Below, in pieces: positions 7,785-15,945 of a stretch of 36,921 nucleotides of DNA. Each line of letters begins with the position of its first letter. Positions within the stretch are counted from its first letter, which is position 1. The notes under the pieces were generated by a model. That model worked only from the letters and a program-made list of their open reading frames with translations, did not search any database and was not told the DNA's origin. The translations under genes and the position numbers were made by a program. This DNA comes from an uncultured Bacilli bacterium (GTDB taxonomy: Bacteria; Bacillota_I; Bacilli_A; RF39; UBA660), in assembly GCA_949841325.1 (NCBI GenBank), contig CATKZK010000009.1, positions 1-36,921 of the forward strand, read 5' to 3'.

Positions 7785-8208
7785 CTTTGACCATTTTTGA
7801 AACTTTACTCATATCTGCTCTAGCGCCTACTTTAGCACTAATAGATTTGATAACGACACCCATTTCCTTCATAGAAGTAGCACCTATTTCTTTAATTGTT
7901 TCATCAATGATGACTTGTAATTCTAAATCGCTCATTTCCTCTGGTAAATAAGTACTCATAATCTCTATTTCATGAGTTAAATTATCAACCATCTCTTGTT
8001 TTCCAAATTTTTTATATTCTTCTATAGAGGAATTGCGCTTTTTCACTTCTCTTTTAATTACAGCGATAACCTCATCATCACTTAATTCTTTCTTAGCTTC
8101 AATCGTCTCGTTTTGAATAGCACTTTTAAGCATTCTGATAACATCTAATTTAAACTTATCTTTTTCTTTCATTGCTACTAATAAATCCGCTTTTACTCTT
8201 TCAAACAT
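7771..8208 (-). CDS. yqeY: GatB/YqeY domain-containing protein
   Basis: A 145-residue stand-alone YqeY protein. The family shares its domain with the tail of the GatB subunit of tRNA-dependent amidotransferase and is thought to bind tRNA, but its exact role is unproven. Typical features are the N-terminal KADLLVAMKEKDKFKLDVIR, then MLKSAIQNETIEAKKELSDD, the helix IKREVKKRNSSIEEYKKFG, and the C-terminal EEMSDLELQVIIDETIKEIG with MGVVIKSISAKVGARADMSK. Length is normal. It follows rpsU after 42 bases, the conserved rpsU-yqeY order of Firmicutes, and ends at an intrinsic terminator, so rpsU-yqeY is probably the main transcript from the rpsU promoter. Confidence 0.95.
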   Translation of the reverse strand: MFERVKADLLVAMKEKDKFKLDVIRMLKSAIQNETIEAKKELSDDEVIAVIKREVKKRNSSIEEYKKFGKQEMVDNLTHEIEIMSTYLPEEMSDLELQVIIDETIKEIGATSMKEMGVVIKSISAKVGARADMSKVSKMVKEKLA

Positions 8209-8250
8209 ATCTCTTTTCCTTTCATCTTAAAAAGGATATTGCTATCCTTA

Positions 8251-8448
8251 TTAATCGCGATTACTTCTCTTATTTCTTTTACGAGAGTTTTTAATCATTT
8301 CTTCCTTAGCTTTTCTTCTTCTTACGCCAGGTTTTTGATATTCTTTATGTTTTTTTAATTCAGAAGGGACACCGCTCTTAGCAACTTTCATTTTAAATCT
8401 CTTTAAAGCACCATTAACATCTCCGTTTTTTACTTCCACTTTTGTCAT
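8251..8448 (-). CDS. rpsU: 30S ribosomal protein S21
   Basis: A 65-residue basic protein, slightly longer than the usual 57-58 because of an extended Lys/Arg/Asn tail. The S21 pattern is clear: VEVKNGDVNGALKRFKMKV, then KSGVPSELKKHKEYQKPGVR and RRKAKEEMIKNSRKR. S21 sits near the anti-Shine-Dalgarno region of 16S rRNA and takes part in translation initiation. The gene has a near-consensus promoter and a strong GGAGGG ribosome site, as expected of a highly expressed gene, and leads the rpsU-yqeY transcript. Confidence 0.95.
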   Translation of the reverse strand: MTKVEVKNGDVNGALKRFKMKVAKSGVPSELKKHKEYQKPGVRRRKAKEEMIKNSRKRNKRSNRD

Positions 8449-8476
8449 TTTGCTTCCCTCCTCTCAATTCACTAGT

Positions 8477-8505
8477 ATTATAATACACTTTTTAAGGCTT
8501 TGCAA
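8477..8505 (-). promoter_or_regulatory. rpsU promoter
   Basis: Minus-strand TTGCAA (8500-8505), a 17-base spacer and TATAAT (8477-8482), close to the vegetative consensus. The rpsU ribosome site GAGGAGGG follows about 15 bases downstream. Confidence 0.8.
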
Positions 8506-8529
8506 TATGTTTTAGAGGATTTCCAATTG

Positions 8530-8556
8530 AAAAAAGAGGAAATTATTCATCCTCTT
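8530..8556 (-). terminator. Terminator of the cadherin-like gene, overlapping its end
   Basis: The inverted repeat AAGAGGA/TCCTCTT (8534-8540 with 8550-8556) is followed by a T-run on the minus strand. The 5' arm is formed by the last Glu/Asp codons of the gene. Confidence 0.65.
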
Positions 8557-10105
8557 CTTCGATTCTTTTAAATTCCTCTGTATTAAACTCATATTGCTTT
8601 GTATTCATTAAGTCACTCAAAGCTTCATCAACATCAACTGTTTTATCCGCATCATCTGAAAAATCGCTTCCCAACTCTTCTTCTGTCATTTCCGTTTTCG
8701 CAATTTCTTCTGCTTCCTCTAGAGATTCTTTCTCCTCATTTTCTTCTTTCTTTTTTCCTTTTTCATTTTTTGGTTTCTTCTTTCGGAAAATCAAGAATCC
8801 TGATCCTGCAATGATGGCAAGTCCTACGACAACAAGTAAAATGATTAGCCACGTTTTATCTTCTTTTTCTTCCTTTTTAGTGTCTTCCTCATCATCCTTA
8901 TTCTCTTCCTCTGTTATAAGGTTTCCATCAGCATCAAAGCGAAATTCATTATTGATAATTTTTTCATACATCGTAGGATAAGTTGTCTTAAAGACATCCA
9001 TCTTCAAAGTCATTTGGCTTCCATCGGCATCTTTAAAAGTGACCTCGTCATTTATATATTTTAAAATCTCAATGTTTTCTTCACTTAAGCGAGTGATCGT
9101 AACTTTATAAGTAATCGATTCATCTCCATTAGCGTTATCCACTTTTATCGTAAGTGTATTTGTTCCTACTGTAAAATTATCTGTTCCATTTACCGTTGCT
9201 TTGGCATTTGTATCTTGTAAAGTATATTTTAAAATATCATCTACATTCGTAATCGTGTTAGGAACCGTCAATGTATATTCCTTTGTATCACTTGAGAAGG
9301 CAGGAGTCAAAGCATAATCGCCAAAATCAAGACTTGCAAGTTTAGCACTATTGAAACTTGTCTCCCCGCGATACACAGTAAATGTATAAGTCTGTTTGTT
9401 CCCTGCACTGGCAACAACTTCAATACTGATTTTATTTTCCCCTTGATTTAGAGTAACACTCGTTCCACTTACAGATTTTCCTCCACTGATTGAAAAATCA
9501 CAAGTATTATCGCCACCATTACAAGCTGGAGTAAAACGAATACTATTCACGGTGTCTGGAATATTATAAACGGTATAGTCATATGTCGTATTTTTAAATT
9601 CTGGTTGCATTGTTCCCTGTGAAACTTTAACGCTTTTTAAAGTCGCATCTGTTGACTGAACAACTTCCACTTTTGGTCCTACAACAGTGTTCATATAAGC
9701 AGATTTCGTGACCCCTTGAATCATCGAATCCTTCAATTCTACACGTAAATTAGAAAAACGTGTCGTCGTGTCATTGGTAATCACAAGATTTGCAAACAAA
9801 TGCGTTCCAACAGGAATATTTCCACCCATTGTATAAGTAAACATATTGCTTGCTGATGTAAATCCACTGCTTGGTGTTGGCTCGACTGTACACTTTACCT
9901 CAGTATTTTCTGTTGTACATCCGAGTTTTGCTGTAGTAATTTCTTCGCCTTCTTCTACTTTAATACTCACTGGTATCTTTGTCACATTATCTTGTTTTGT
10001 TGTATTTCCAAATTCAAACTCAGCTGCGTGCACAAGATTTGGAAGTGCAAATGGAAGAATAAGGAAAAGAAACAGCATTCTCTTACATTTCATTTTTTTC
10101 ATCAT
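8543..10105 (-). CDS. Membrane-anchored surface protein with cadherin-like beta-sandwich repeats
   Basis: A 520-residue type I membrane protein. A signal peptide (residues 1-27, KMKCKRMLFLFLILPFALPN, cleavage after VHA) is followed by a beta-rich domain (28-150) resembling cohesin/Big-type folds. Two cadherin-like beta-sandwich repeats (PF12733-like) follow at about 154-246 (LKSVKVSQGTMQPEF, TYDYTVYNIP, ending TYTFTVYRG) and 256-339 (LASLDFGDYALTPAF, EYTLTVPN, ending TYKVTITR). A charged stalk (395-417) leads to one transmembrane helix (418-440, TWLIILLVVVGLAIIAGSG), then RKKK and a very acidic 75-residue cytoplasmic tail. Cysteines C63/C72 and C195/C202 could form disulfides. Such repeats usually serve adhesion or act as spacers; the ligand is unknown. 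The first ATG (10105) has an AGGGA box at 7 bases. Monocistronic, with its own promoter and terminator. Confidence 0.8.
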   Translation of the reverse strand: MMKKMKCKRMLFLFLILPFALPNLVHAAEFEFGNTTKQDNVTKIPVSIKVEEGEEITTAKLGCTTENTEVKCTVEPTPSSGFTSASNMFTYTMGGNIPVGTHLFANLVITNDTTTRFSNLRVELKDSMIQGVTKSAYMNTVVGPKVEVVQSTDATLKSVKVSQGTMQPEFKNTTYDYTVYNIPDTVNSIRFTPACNGGDNTCDFSISGGKSVSGTSVTLNQGENKISIEVVASAGNKQTYTFTVYRGETSFNSAKLASLDFGDYALTPAFSSDTKEYTLTVPNTITNVDDILKYTLQDTNAKATVNGTDNFTVGTNTLTIKVDNANGDESITYKVTITRLSEENIEILKYINDEVTFKDADGSQMTLKMDVFKTTYPTMYEKIINNEFRFDADGNLITEEENKDDEEDTKKEEKEDKTWLIILLVVVGLAIIAGSGFLIFRKKKPKNEKGKKKEENEEKESLEEAEEIAKTEMTEEELGSDFSDDADKTVDVDEALSDLMNTKQYEFNTEEFKRIEEEDE

Positions 10106-10132
10106 TTTATAATCCCTTCTATTCTAATATGC

Positions 10133-10161
10133 ATTATAGCAAATTAAGTATTTCATTTCAA
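10133..10161 (-). promoter_or_regulatory. Promoter of the cadherin-like gene
   Basis: Minus-strand TTGAAA (10156-10161), a 17-base spacer and TATAAT (10133-10138) preceded by TGC. The -35 box lies next to the hemW stop codon. Confidence 0.75.
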
Positions 10162-10163
10162 TA

Positions 10164-11246
10164 TTAAATTAATTGAATCAAGATGGCATTCATAATATAA
10201 AGCTGATTTGGATGTATAAATAAAAGCCCATTTTTATAAATCAAATCCTTCGATTTTATCAATTCTTTAACAGGATATTCGTCTTGTATATTCGCTCCAT
10301 ATCGATCATAAAAGCGATTCACATCAATACCTTCTGTCTTTCGAAGACCAAGCATAATTTCATTATCCATTTGATCTTTTCTTGTCATTAAGTTTTCTTC
10401 TATGCGATAATTGCCAGCTATATATTCATGAATATTACGCGTATTAGTATAACGGAAACTGTCTTTATAGCCAGAAGCTCCTAAACCAAAGCCATAGTAT
10501 TCATCATTGTTCCAATAGTTTAGATTGTGACGAGACATCTTTCCCTCTTTGGCAAAATTACTTATCTCATAATGAATATATCCCTCTTTTTTCAAAGTTG
10601 AGACAATAAAATTATACATTTTACGATCTAAATCCTCATCTGCAGCCATCACACCTTCTCCATTTAATTTTGTATGTTTTTCTAAGATTAAGGAATATGT
10701 CGAAATATGAGTGGGTTCAAGTTTTAATATTTTCATCAAATCCTTTTTTACTGTTTGGAGTTTTTCATTAGGTAAGGCGTACATTAAATCGAGATTAATA
10801 TTATATATGCCTCTTCTTCGAAGCATAGACATTTTTTCTTCCATTTCTTCAAAATCGACATTTCTTTCTAATACTTTTAGATTATCCTCATCAAAGGATT
10901 CTACACCTATACTGACACGATTAACTCCCGCTTCGACTAAATCGTCTAGGAGATCTTCTGTTATGTCATTAGGATTACATTCAAAAGTGTATTCACAATC
11001 AGGCGATAATTTAAAGATACTCAAAATGCGGAATAATTTAACTCTTTCCTCTTTTGTTAAACAAGAAGGACTTCCCCCACCTATATAAAGCGAACGAATT
11101 CGATCCCCATCATAGTAATCTTCGATTTCCCTTTTTAATGCTTCTAAATAGTCAAAAACAAAAGAATCAATATGTAATACCTTTGGAAAATCACAATAGG
11201 AACATATATGTTTACAAAATGGGATATGGATATATACTGCTTCCAT
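10164..11246 (-). CDS. hemW: Radical SAM heme chaperone HemW (coproporphyrinogen III oxidase-like)
   Basis: A 360-residue radical SAM protein of the HemW family, formerly annotated as oxygen-independent coproporphyrinogen III oxidase; family members bind heme and pass it to client proteins. The 4Fe-4S motif C-x3-C-x2-C is C11, C15 and C18 in HIPFCKHICSYCDFPK. The SAM-binding glycine motif is YIGGGSPSCL, and the family segments GVNRVSIGVESFDEDNLKVL, NINLDLMYALPNE, and GFGLGASGYKD are present. A longer frame opens at 11300, but the ATG at 11246 is preferred: AAGGGTG lies 8 bases before it and the conserved sequence begins there, whereas the extension is hydrophobic and unlike the family. No heme-biosynthesis genes are nearby; its position downstream of lepA matches the lepA-hemW order of many Firmicutes, here with one gene in between. 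Confidence 0.93.
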   Translation of the reverse strand: MEAVYIHIPFCKHICSYCDFPKVLHIDSFVFDYLEALKREIEDYYDGDRIRSLYIGGGSPSCLTKEERVKLFRILSIFKLSPDCEYTFECNPNDITEDLLDDLVEAGVNRVSIGVESFDEDNLKVLERNVDFEEMEEKMSMLRRRGIYNINLDLMYALPNEKLQTVKKDLMKILKLEPTHISTYSLILEKHTKLNGEGVMAADEDLDRKMYNFIVSTLKKEGYIHYEISNFAKEGKMSRHNLNYWNNDEYYGFGLGASGYKDSFRYTNTRNIHEYIAGNYRIEENLMTRKDQMDNEIMLGLRKTEGIDVNRFYDRYGANIQDEYPVKELIKSKDLIYKNGLLFIHPNQLYIMNAILIQLI

Positions 11247-11284
11247 GAACATCACCCTTATATCAAAATTGTAATATAAAACAA

Positions 11285-11313
11285 TCAAAAAAACAATCAA
11301 ATTTGATTGTTTC
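11285..11313 (-). terminator. Terminator of the lepA unit (palindromic hairpin)
   Basis: A perfect 22-bp AT-rich palindrome at 11292-11313 (half-site AAACAATCAAA) can fold as a 9-bp stem with an AATT loop and is followed on the minus strand by a run of seven T residues. It separates the unknown gene at 11357 from hemW. Confidence 0.7.
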
Positions 11314-11356
11314 TATTTTATATTGTAGTGTTTAAAGTCTTTAAAACGTTTTCTTT

Positions 11357-11878
11357 TCATTTTAATTTCCTTCTTGATAAACGATAACATGTTTTATAGG
11401 CATATCGTGCAGTCTGTAAATCAGCATACACAGGATTAGTGATGAGATCTCCCAATTCATCATAACAAGTAGGAGCAGCAGATTGTCCTAATTTATGATA
11501 CCATATTCCATTTTTCCCCTGTCTAAAGAAATGAAAATCAAAATCTTCTTCTATATCAACAAAAAAGGCAATTTTCCATTCATAAGGAGATATAATACGA
11601 TCAAATAGCCCAATTTGTTCATAATATAATCGCAGAGTTTTAAAATCTAATTCTATTTTACTCTGATGATCAAGCCCTCTAATACTTGCTGGACGACTTG
11701 ATAAACACTTATAGATAACACCACCATTGTAAGCATATTGTTCCTTAGAGATTTGATCGCTTGGAACATCTAAACCTAAAGCAAATGCATAACAATTCGT
11801 CGCTTCGTTGTGACGCCAATCGGATACTTTTAAATCTATTGCATTTTGCAATGCGACTCTTTTCTTCCATTTATTCAT
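11357..11878 (-). CDS. Uncharacterised Cys/His protein, possibly a papain-like/NlpC-type hydrolase
   Basis: A 173-residue cytosolic-looking protein without signal peptide or membrane segment; I do not recognise a named family. The most notable segment is EATNCYAFALGLDVPS near residues 25-40, where a Cys followed by aromatic and small residues at the start of a helix resembles the nucleophile of papain-fold (NlpC/P60, CHAP) enzymes. A later FDFHFFRQGKNGIWYHKLGQ near residues 112-131 supplies two histidines in a beta-rich context, followed by DLITNPVYADL. That order (Cys, then His, then a polar residue) fits a cysteine hydrolase, but this is inference from pattern only. The gene follows lepA after 23 bases, with a GGGGGAAAAAGG ribosome site adjacent to the ATG, and ends before the hairpin at 11285-11313. 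It is probably cotranscribed with lepA, although a functional link is not evident. Confidence 0.7.
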   Translation of the reverse strand: MNKWKKRVALQNAIDLKVSDWRHNEATNCYAFALGLDVPSDQISKEQYAYNGGVIYKCLSSRPASIRGLDHQSKIELDFKTLRLYYEQIGLFDRIISPYEWKIAFFVDIEEDFDFHFFRQGKNGIWYHKLGQSAAPTCYDELGDLITNPVYADLQTARYAYKTCYRLSRRKLK

Positions 11879-11901
11879 CCTTTTTCCCCCTTCATATTTT
11901 T

Positions 11902-13698
11902 TTACTTTTCTGTTTTTAAGACAGCTAAGAACGCCTCTGGCGGAATTTCCACATTTCCTACCATTTTCATTCGTTTCTTCCCTTCTTTTTGTTTTTCAAG
12001 TAGTTTACGTTTTCGCGAGATATCTCCCCCATAACACTTGGCAAGAACATTCTTACGCATTTGACTGATATTTTCTCTAGCAATTACCTTTGCTCCAATA
12101 CTCGCTTGTAAAGGAACTTGAAATAATTGCCTTGGGATAATTTCTTTTAAATTCTCGACAATCTTTTTTCCTCGTTGATAGGCAAAATCCTTGTGTACAA
12201 TCATACTAAGGGCATCAACTGTCTCGCCATTGATTAAAATATCCATCTTTACTAAGTCTTGTGCTCGATAGCCACATAACTCATAGTCAAATGAGGCATA
12301 TCCCTTTGTACTTGACTTTAAGCGATCAAAAAAATCATAGACAATTTCTGATAAGGGTAAGTCATAATGAATATTCACCCTTGTTTCATTGATATAATCC
12401 ATTGATTGATAGATGCCTCTTTTATCTTGACAAAGTTCCATAATGGCGCCTATATATTCACTTGGTACGAAAATATTCGTTTTAATAAATGGTTCTCTAA
12501 TTTCACTTATTAAAACACGATCAGGCATTTTACTTGGCGAATCAACTAAACGATTTTCTCCATTTGTAAGAGTTACTTCATAGATGACAGATGGAGAGGT
12601 AGCAATGATATCAATACCAAATTCACGAGTGAGTCTTTCTTCAATGATTTCCATATGTAAAAGACCTAAAAAACCACAACGAAAGCCAAAACCTAATGCT
12701 TCTGAAGTTTCAGGTTCAAAAGTCAAAGAAGCATCATTTAACTTTAATTTTTCCAAGGCTTCTTTTAATGGTTCAAATTTATTGGGTTCGATGGGAAACA
12801 AACCAGAATAGACCATGGGTTTCATCGGCTGATATCCAGGAAGTGCACTCTTAGCTGGATGAGAAACTGTAGTTAAAGTATCTCCTACCTGCACGGTATC
12901 GATTGTCTTAATGGAGGCATTAATCCATCCAACTTGTCCTGTAACCAATTTATCTAAATTTTTTGACTTCGGCGTATTAATCCCAAGTTCCACCACTTCA
13001 TACTCTGTGTTTGTTGCCATAAGGCGAATTACATCTTTTTTCTTAATTTCTCCACTTTTAACACAAATGGAAGCAATCACCCCACGATAAGGGTCAAAAT
13101 AGCTATCAAAGATGAGGGCTTTCGTCTCCTCTGTTTCTGCCTTTTTAGGAGAAGGAATACGTGTAATAATGGCACTTAAAAGTTCAGGCACTCCAGCTCC
13201 TGTTTTTCCGCTACATAAGAGAATGTCTTCTTCTTTAAATCCAAGCACATTGATAAGTTCACTTTTTATTTTTGGTACATCTGCATTTGGTAAATCAATT
13301 TTATTGATAACGGGAATAATCGTCAAATCATTTTCGATGGCTAAATAAAGATTGGCAAGCGTCTGTGCTTCTATTCCTTGTGCAGCATCAACAATCAGTA
13401 ACGCTCCCTCACAAGCAGCTAAGCTTCTTGACACTTCATAGGAAAAATCGACATGCCCTGGTGTATCAATTAAATGAAGGATATACTCTTCCCCTTCGTA
13501 CTTATAACTTAACTCAACAGCATTTAATTTAATCGTAATTCCTCGTTCTCGTTCAAGATCCATACTATCTAAAAGTTGATCTTTCATATCATGGGCAGAA
13601 ACAGCACCTGTGACCTCTAAAATACGATCTGCAAGCGTTGACTTTCCATGATCAATATGTGCAATAATACTAAAATTTCTAATATGATTTAAATCCAT
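11902..13698 (-). CDS. lepA: Elongation factor 4 (LepA)
   Basis: A 598-residue translational GTPase that acts on ribosomes as EF4 and is implicated in back-translocation and in 30S biogenesis or initiation. The G1 motif is AHIDHGKST (residues about 11-19), G3 is DTPGHVDF and G4 is NKIDLP; after the EF-G-like domains comes the LepA-specific C-terminal domain containing [15 protein letters not shown], then [20 protein letters not shown] and the terminal [13 protein letters not shown]. Length is normal. A longer frame opens at 13749, but the ATG at 13698 has an AGAGGTGAT box and directly precedes the conserved [20 protein letters not shown]. The upstream region is shared with the divergent deformylase gene; the two starts are about 100 bases apart. 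Confidence 0.97.
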   Translation of the reverse strand: MDLNHIRNFSIIAHIDHGKSTLADRILEVTGAVSAHDMKDQLLDSMDLERERGITIKLNAVELSYKYEGEEYILHLIDTPGHVDFSYEVSRSLAACEGALLIVDAAQGIEAQTLANLYLAIENDLTIIPVINKIDLPNADVPKIKSELINVLGFKEEDILLCSGKTGAGVPELLSAIITRIPSPKKAETEETKALIFDSYFDPYRGVIASICVKSGEIKKKDVIRLMATNTEYEVVELGINTPKSKNLDKLVTGQVGWINASIKTIDTVQVGDTLTTVSHPAKSALPGYQPMKPMVYSGLFPIEPNKFEPLKEALEKLKLNDASLTFEPETSEALGFGFRCGFLGLLHMEIIEERLTREFGIDIIATSPSVIYEVTLTNGENRLVDSPSKMPDRVLISEIREPFIKTNIFVPSEYIGAIMELCQDKRGIYQSMDYINETRVNIHYDLPLSEIVYDFFDRLKSSTKGYASFDYELCGYRAQDLVKMDILINGETVDALSMIVHKDFAYQRGKKIVENLKEIIPRQLFQVPLQASIGAKVIARENISQMRKNVLAKCYGGDISRKRKLLEKQKEGKKRMKMVGNVEIPPEAFLAVLKTEK

Positions 13699-13756
13699 AA
13701 AGGCATCACCTCTTTGTATTTTATCATATTCTCCGCTTTTTCGCATCATTCTTTTC

Positions 13757-13784
13757 TTGACACTATCAGTATTTATTATATAAT
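13757..13784 (+). promoter_or_regulatory. Consensus promoter of the deformylase gene
   Basis: TTGACA (13757-13762), a 16-base spacer and TATAAT (13779-13784): both boxes match the vegetative consensus perfectly. The deformylase ATG follows 16 bases later with an AGGTGAT ribosome site. Confidence 0.85.
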
Positions 13785-13800
13785 AAGGGCAGGTGATAAT

Positions 13801-14379
13801 ATGTTAAAACAAAAGACAATTGAAAATGAAGAAGCTTTTTTAAGACAAATGTCTAGAAAAGTGGATTTTCTTGAAGATCCAGTACAAGAGATCGCGAATC
13901 AATTAAAAGACTTTTGTCAAAATAGCTCGCTTGCCATGGCATTAGCTGCTGTTCAAGTCGGAATACCTCTTGAGATGCTTTATTTAAAGAAAACCGATTT
14001 GAATCGATTGGAAGATGATGCCTATGACGAAAATCGCATTCTTATAAATCCAGTCATCATTGGAGCTTACGGGGAAAGTGAATACTGGGAAGCTTGTGTA
14101 AGTTGCCTAGATTATACAGGTCTTGTAAAACGCCCATATGGAGTTGTTATAGAATATCAAGATATAGAAGGAAATGTTCATCAAGAAGAATTTACTGGAT
14201 TACCTGCAACTGTTATATGCCATGAACTTGACCATTTTAAAGGAATTTTGCATATTGATATCGCATCAAAAATCATTCGCTGTACTCCTGAAGAACGTTT
14301 AGAATTGAGAAAAAAAGAAGGATATAAAATCATTAGAAAAGATGGCCCTTTTGTTAAAGCCAAACAAAAAACATTATAA
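13801..14379 (+). CDS. def: Peptide deformylase family protein, diverged motifs
   Basis: A 192-residue protein of the peptide deformylase family, which removes the formyl group from nascent N-terminal methionine. The three active-site motifs are present but altered: motif 1 reads AMALAAVQ (normally GxGLAAxQ) with Q52 kept; motif 2 reads EACVS (normally EGCLS) with the metal ligand C99 kept; motif 3 is CHELDH with H141, E142 and H145 intact. Metal ligands and the catalytic glutamate are therefore preserved, while the conserved glycines are alanines. A frame open from 13714 lies upstream, but the ATG at 13801 has an AGGTGAT ribosome site and lies 3' of the consensus promoter. It is the only plus-strand gene for several kilobases and ends in a shared bidirectional terminator. 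It could be the housekeeping enzyme or a second, diverged copy. Confidence 0.88.
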   Translation: MLKQKTIENEEAFLRQMSRKVDFLEDPVQEIANQLKDFCQNSSLAMALAAVQVGIPLEMLYLKKTDLNRLEDDAYDENRILINPVIIGAYGESEYWEACVSCLDYTGLVKRPYGVVIEYQDIEGNVHQEEFTGLPATVICHELDHFKGILHIDIASKIIRCTPEERLELRKKEGYKIIRKDGPFVKAKQKTL

Positions 14380-14401
14380 AAAGGGATTTCACTCCCTTTT
14401 T
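14378..14401. terminator. Bidirectional terminator between def and the COG2509 flavoprotein
   Basis: The inverted repeat AAAAAGGGA/TCCCTTTTT (14378-14386 with 14393-14401) has T-runs on both strands. It ends def on the plus strand and overlaps the last codons of the convergent flavoprotein gene. Confidence 0.85.
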
Positions 14402-15945
14402 TTTGTGATTTCTTCTGCTACTTTCAATCCATCTATTGCCGAAGTCATAATGCCTCCCGCATACCCAGCACCCTCGCCACATGGATAGAGATTAAAAATA
14501 TTGGCTTGAAAAGCATCATCTCTTGCAATCCTTATCGGAGATGAAGTTCTGCTTTCAATACCAGAAAGAATCGCCTCTTCGTCATTAAAACCTGGCATTT
14601 TTTGATCAAAAGCCTGGAAGGCTTCCCTGATGGCTTCATTGTATTCTGGTGGTAAAAGTTCATGCAATTTTGCAAAAATATACTTTCCTTTCATAGAAGG
14701 AATTACACTTTTAAAGGCAACACTTTCTCTTTTTTTAAGATAATCTCCGAGTAACTGTACAGGAATATCCCCTTTTCCTAAAGCATAAGCCTCTTTTTCA
14801 AGGGAACGCTGAAATTCAACCCCGCCAAAGAGATCTTTACTTTTAGGAACAGTAACTACAATGGCACTGTTGGCATTTTGACTCTCACGTCTTGCATTGC
14901 TCATGCCATTTACTACAAGACATCCTTCTTCACTTGAAGCATTTACGACATATCCTCCAGGACACATACAAAAAGAATAAACACCATGACCATTTTTTGC
15001 CTGATATGTCAATTTATAACTTGCAGGAGGAAGAAATGAAGCAAACTTTCCGTATTGCATTTCATTGATTTTACTTTGCAAATGTTCTACTCTTAAACCA
15101 ATCGCAAAGGCTTTTGGTTCCATCTTCACATTCTTTTTATGAAGAAGTGAAAAGGTATCTCTAGCACTATGTCCAATTGCTAAAACAAGTCGATCTACAG
15201 ACATCCATGACTTGTGATTGACTTCTATTTCTTTTACTCGATTTTCTTCAATTTTAAAATCCGTCAAACAAGTATTAAAGTAAAACTTTCCTCCTAAACT
15301 CTTGATATACTCACGCATATTTTTTACTACGATGCGCAAAACATCGGTTCCAATATGAGGCTTATAATCATAAAGAATTTCTTCGTTAGCGCCAAACTTT
15401 ACAAAGGTCTCTAAGACAAACTGATTTCTCCCCGTCATATCATGAACCAAAGTATTTAATTTACCGTCAGAAAATGTTCCTGCTCCTCCTTCACCAAAGT
15501 GAACATTAGATTCTCTTTGTAAATCTCCTGTTAGAAAGAAATGTTCTACCGTCTCTACTCGGCTGTCGACATCTTCTCCACGCTCTATTACGATGGGTTT
15601 AACTCCTTTTAAGGCAAGCAAATAGGCAGCAAACAAACCAGCAGGGCCTGCCCCTACAATAACTATTTTTTCTTCTTTTATCGCATTATTTTTGATTTTG
15701 TATTCCTTTTTTTGATAAAGACTGACCTCTTGAAATTTTAAAAGTTTTTTTTCATTTTGAACATGCAAAGCAAGATCATACACATAAAAAACTTGCTTTT
15801 TATTTCGAGCATCAATGGAACGTTTCAATATTTTTAACGTTTCTATTTCTTTTGAAGAAAGAGAATACTTCTTTCTTAATTTATTTTCTAAGTCCGCTTT
15901 AGGACTTGATGTTACCAATACCTTTACTCCATTTATTCTTATCAT
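14389..15945 (-). CDS. FAD-dependent oxidoreductase, COG2509 family
   Basis: A 518-residue flavoprotein of the uncharacterised COG2509 group. After a roughly 95-residue N-terminal domain the dinucleotide-binding motif KIVIVGAGPAGLFAAYLLAL appears, then the FAD-contacting VIERGEDVDSR, the family segment NVHFGEGGAGTFSDGKLNTL, the repeated GYVVNASSEEGCLVVNGMSN region, and the C-terminal FAD motif LYPCGEGAGYAGGIMTSAID. No signal peptide or membrane segment is seen. The substrate is unknown; family members are often annotated simply as FAD-dependent dehydrogenases. Its ATG overlaps the stop of the BaiN-like gene by 4 bases (ATGA), so the two flavoproteins are translationally coupled and may act on related substrates. 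Confidence 0.88.
   Translation of the reverse strand: MIRINGVKVLVTSSPKADLENKLRKKYSLSSKEIETLKILKRSIDARNKKQVFYVYDLALHVQNEKKLLKFQEVSLYQKKEYKIKNNAIKEEKIVIVGAGPAGLFAAYLLALKGVKPIVIERGEDVDSRVETVEHFFLTGDLQRESNVHFGEGGAGTFSDGKLNTLVHDMTGRNQFVLETFVKFGANEEILYDYKPHIGTDVLRIVVKNMREYIKSLGGKFYFNTCLTDFKIEENRVKEIEVNHKSWMSVDRLVLAIGHSARDTFSLLHKKNVKMEPKAFAIGLRVEHLQSKINEMQYGKFASFLPPASYKLTYQAKNGHGVYSFCMCPGGYVVNASSEEGCLVVNGMSNARRESQNANSAIVVTVPKSKDLFGGVEFQRSLEKEAYALGKGDIPVQLLGDYLKKRESVAFKSVIPSMKGKYIFAKLHELLPPEYNEAIREAFQAFDQKMPGFNDEEAILSGIESRTSSPIRIARDDAFQANIFNLYPCGEGAGYAGGIMTSAIDGLKVAEEITKKRE

Noticed and set aside
13699-13749. N-terminal extension of LepA
   Set aside because: The extra 17 residues precede a strong ribosome site at the ATG at 13698 and are not part of the conserved family start.
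13714-13800. N-terminal extension of the deformylase
   Set aside because: The extension would run over the consensus promoter and has no ribosome site, while ATG 13801 has a good one.
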